A DNA stretch of 64,000 nucleotides from Chromatiaceae bacterium (GTDB taxonomy: Bacteria; Pseudomonadota; Gammaproteobacteria; Chromatiales; Chromatiaceae), in contig JALOTB010000001.1 in assembly GCA_025458165.1 (NCBI GenBank), forward strand, positions 1 through 64,000, given 5' to 3'. A model generated the notes under the pieces. It worked only from the letters and a program-made list of their open reading frames with translations, searched no databases and was not told the origin of the DNA. Shown one piece after another: positions 62,731-64,000 of this stretch; positions within the stretch are counted from its first letter, which is position 1; each line of letters opens with the position of its first letter. A program made the translations under genes and the position numbers.

Positions 62731-64000
62731 ATGACCAAGCCAGACGCCCGCGTCGTCCTACTGATCCTCGACGGCTGGGGGTTCCGTGAGGGCGGTGAGG
62801 ACAACGCCATCGCGCTCGCGCGCACCCCGGTCTGGGATCGGTTGTGGCAAGACTGCCCGCATACCCTGGTGCATACCTCCGGTGCGTCGGTCGGTCTGCC
62901 GGGGGGGCAGATGGGCAACTCCGAGGTCGGGCACCTCAATATCGGTGCCGGGCGCGTGGTGTATCAGGAGTACACGCGGGTGAGCCGCGCGATTCGCACC
63001 GGCTCCTTCTTCCGCAACCGCACACTCACCGACGCCGTCGATCAGGCCGTCCAGGCCGGGCGCGCGGTGCACATCATGGGCCTGCTCTCCCCGGGCGGGG
63101 TCCATAGCCACGAGGAGCACCTTCAGGCGATGGTGCGCCTGGCGGCGCAGCGCGGGGCCTCGGATCTGCGCCTGCACGCCTTCCTCGATGGCCGCGACAC
63201 CCCGCCGCGCAGTGCCCGCGCCTCCCTGGAGGGGATGGAGCGGCTGATGGCGGAGCTCGGCCGCGGGCGGATCGCCAGCCTGGTCGGCCGCTATTACGCG
63301 ATGGATCGCGACAACCGCTGGCCGCGCATCCAGCAGGCCTACGATCTGGTCACCGGGGCGGCGGCCGAGCTCGCGGCGCCGAGCGCCCTTGCCGCGCTGG
63401 AGGCGGCCTACGAGCGCGACGAGAGTGACGAGTTCGTACGCCCCACCCGGATCGGCCCGGGGACGATGGAGGACGGCGACAGTCTGATCTTCATGAACTA
63501 CCGCTCAGACCGCGCCCGGCAGCTCACGCGGGCCTTCATTGAGCCCTACTTCACCGGCTTCCGGCGCGCGGTCCGCCCCCGCCTCGGTGCCTTCGTGAGC
63601 CTCACCGAGTACGCCCAGGACTATCCGGTGCCGGTCGCCTTCCCCCCCGAGCGCGTCACCAACGGCTTTGGTCAGCACATCGCGCGGTTGGGGCTACGCC
63701 AGTTGCGCCTCGCCGAGACCGAGAAGTACGCGCACGTGACCTTCTTCTTCAACGGCGGGCGCGAGGACGTCTTCGAGGGCGAGGACCGCATCCTGATCCC
63801 CTCCCCCGATGTGGCGACTTACGACCTCGCCCCTGCGATGAGCGCCCCGCAGGTGACCGACCGTCTGGTCGCGGCGATCCAGTCGCGCGGCTACGACGCG
63901 ATCGTCTGCAACTACGCCAACCCAGACATGGTCGGCCACAGCGGGAAGCTTGCCGCCGCCGTCCAGGCGATCGAGGCGGTGGATCAGTGCCTCGGTCGGG
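62731..64000 (+). CDS. gpmI: 2,3-bisphosphoglycerate-independent phosphoglycerate mutase (5' part)
   Basis: About 423 of roughly 510 residues are visible; the gene runs off the window. The alkaline-phosphatase-like metal site with catalytic Ser is in [16 protein letters not shown] and the substrate motifs [11 protein letters not shown] and [14 protein letters not shown] are present, with [11 protein letters not shown] near the right end. It interconverts 3- and 2-phosphoglycerate using two Mn2+. It is divergent from the ArsR-type gene. Confidence 0.96.
   Translation, partial: MTKPDARVVLLILDGWGFREGGEDNAIALARTPVWDRLWQDCPHTLVHTSGASVGLPGGQMGNSEVGHLNIGAGRVVYQEYTRVSRAIRTGSFFRNRTLTDAVDQAVQAGRAVHIMGLLSPGGVHSHEEHLQAMVRLAAQRGASDLRLHAFLDGRDTPPRSARASLEGMERLMAELGRGRIASLVGRYYAMDRDNRWPRIQQAYDLVTGAAAELAAPSALAALEAAYERDESDEFVRPTRIGPGTMEDGDSLIFMNYRSDRARQLTRAFIEPYFTGFRRAVRPRLGAFVSLTEYAQDYPVPVAFPPERVTNGFGQHIARLGLRQLRLAETEKYAHVTFFFNGGREDVFEGEDRILIPSPDVATYDLAPAMSAPQVTDRLVAAIQSRGYDAIVCNYANPDMVGHSGKLAAAVQAIEAVDQCLGR

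Overview
The window reads as a high-GC gammaproteobacterial chromosome around the replication origin, most likely from the order Chromatiales (purple sulfur or related sulfur-oxidising bacteria). The rpmH-rnpA-yidD-yidC-mnmE / mnmG-rsmG-parA-parB-atp order and the dnaA-dnaN-recF-gyrB block show the origin region. The arx-type arsenite oxidase cluster and a persulfide-sensor-like repressor beside a rhodanese point to the sulfur/arsenic lifestyle. No photosynthesis gene is present, so phototrophy is only an inference. No rRNA, tRNA or CRISPR array was recognised.

Region 1 (1-5.2 kb) is a small defence/mobile island. It holds the start of a DUF4338 protein running off the left edge, a 5'-truncated type III-like DNA methyltransferase, a UPF0175 antitoxin-like protein, an MNT/HEPN (mntA-hepT) toxin-antitoxin pair, and a complete helicase-nuclease (Res-like) gene translationally coupled to hepT. 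Its right edge abuts a remnant of the molybdate-transport ATPase gene modC.

Region 2 (5.2-16.2 kb) is the most distinctive part. It is a complete arx locus for respiratory (possibly light-linked) arsenite oxidation: arxX-arxS-arxR (periplasmic binding protein, histidine kinase, sigma-54 activator) plus a DUF454 gene on the minus strand, and divergently arxB2-arxA-arxB-arxC-arxD on the plus strand. The gap between them carries a near-consensus sigma-54 promoter and GTAAC-type inverted repeats. This gives a closed circuit: ArxX/ArxS sense, ArxR activates sigma-54 polymerase, and the ArxAB(C) enzyme with chaperone ArxD is made.

Region 3 (16.4-31.8 kb, all minus strand) is housekeeping: glmS, glmU, a SlyD-like FKBP, the full ATP synthase operon atpIBEFHAGDC with a strong sigma-70 promoter, parB, parA, rsmG and mnmG. 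A plus-strand MoxR-DUF58-transglutaminase block (31.9-35.8 kb) separates mnmG from mnmE. Region 4 (35.8-46.4 kb) has mnmE, yidC, yidD, rnpA and rpmH on the minus strand, then dnaA, dnaN, recF and gyrB on the plus strand, with DnaA boxes around dnaA and two parS-like sites inside recF.

Region 5 (46.4-58 kb) has a PlsC-like acyltransferase, gmhB, a MazG-like protein, glyS, glyQ, a cation diffusion facilitator, and a nitrogen-control block. In that block glnA lies behind two NtrC-type boxes and a sigma-54 promoter and is followed by a DUF4124 protein, ntrB and ntrC. Region 6 (57.6-64 kb) has two uncharacterised genes, a class 1B-like dihydroorotate dehydrogenase, trmL, gpsA, secB, a membrane-anchored rhodanese, an ArsR-family regulator with the SqrR/BigR cysteine spacing, and the 5' part of gpmI, which is cut by the window end.
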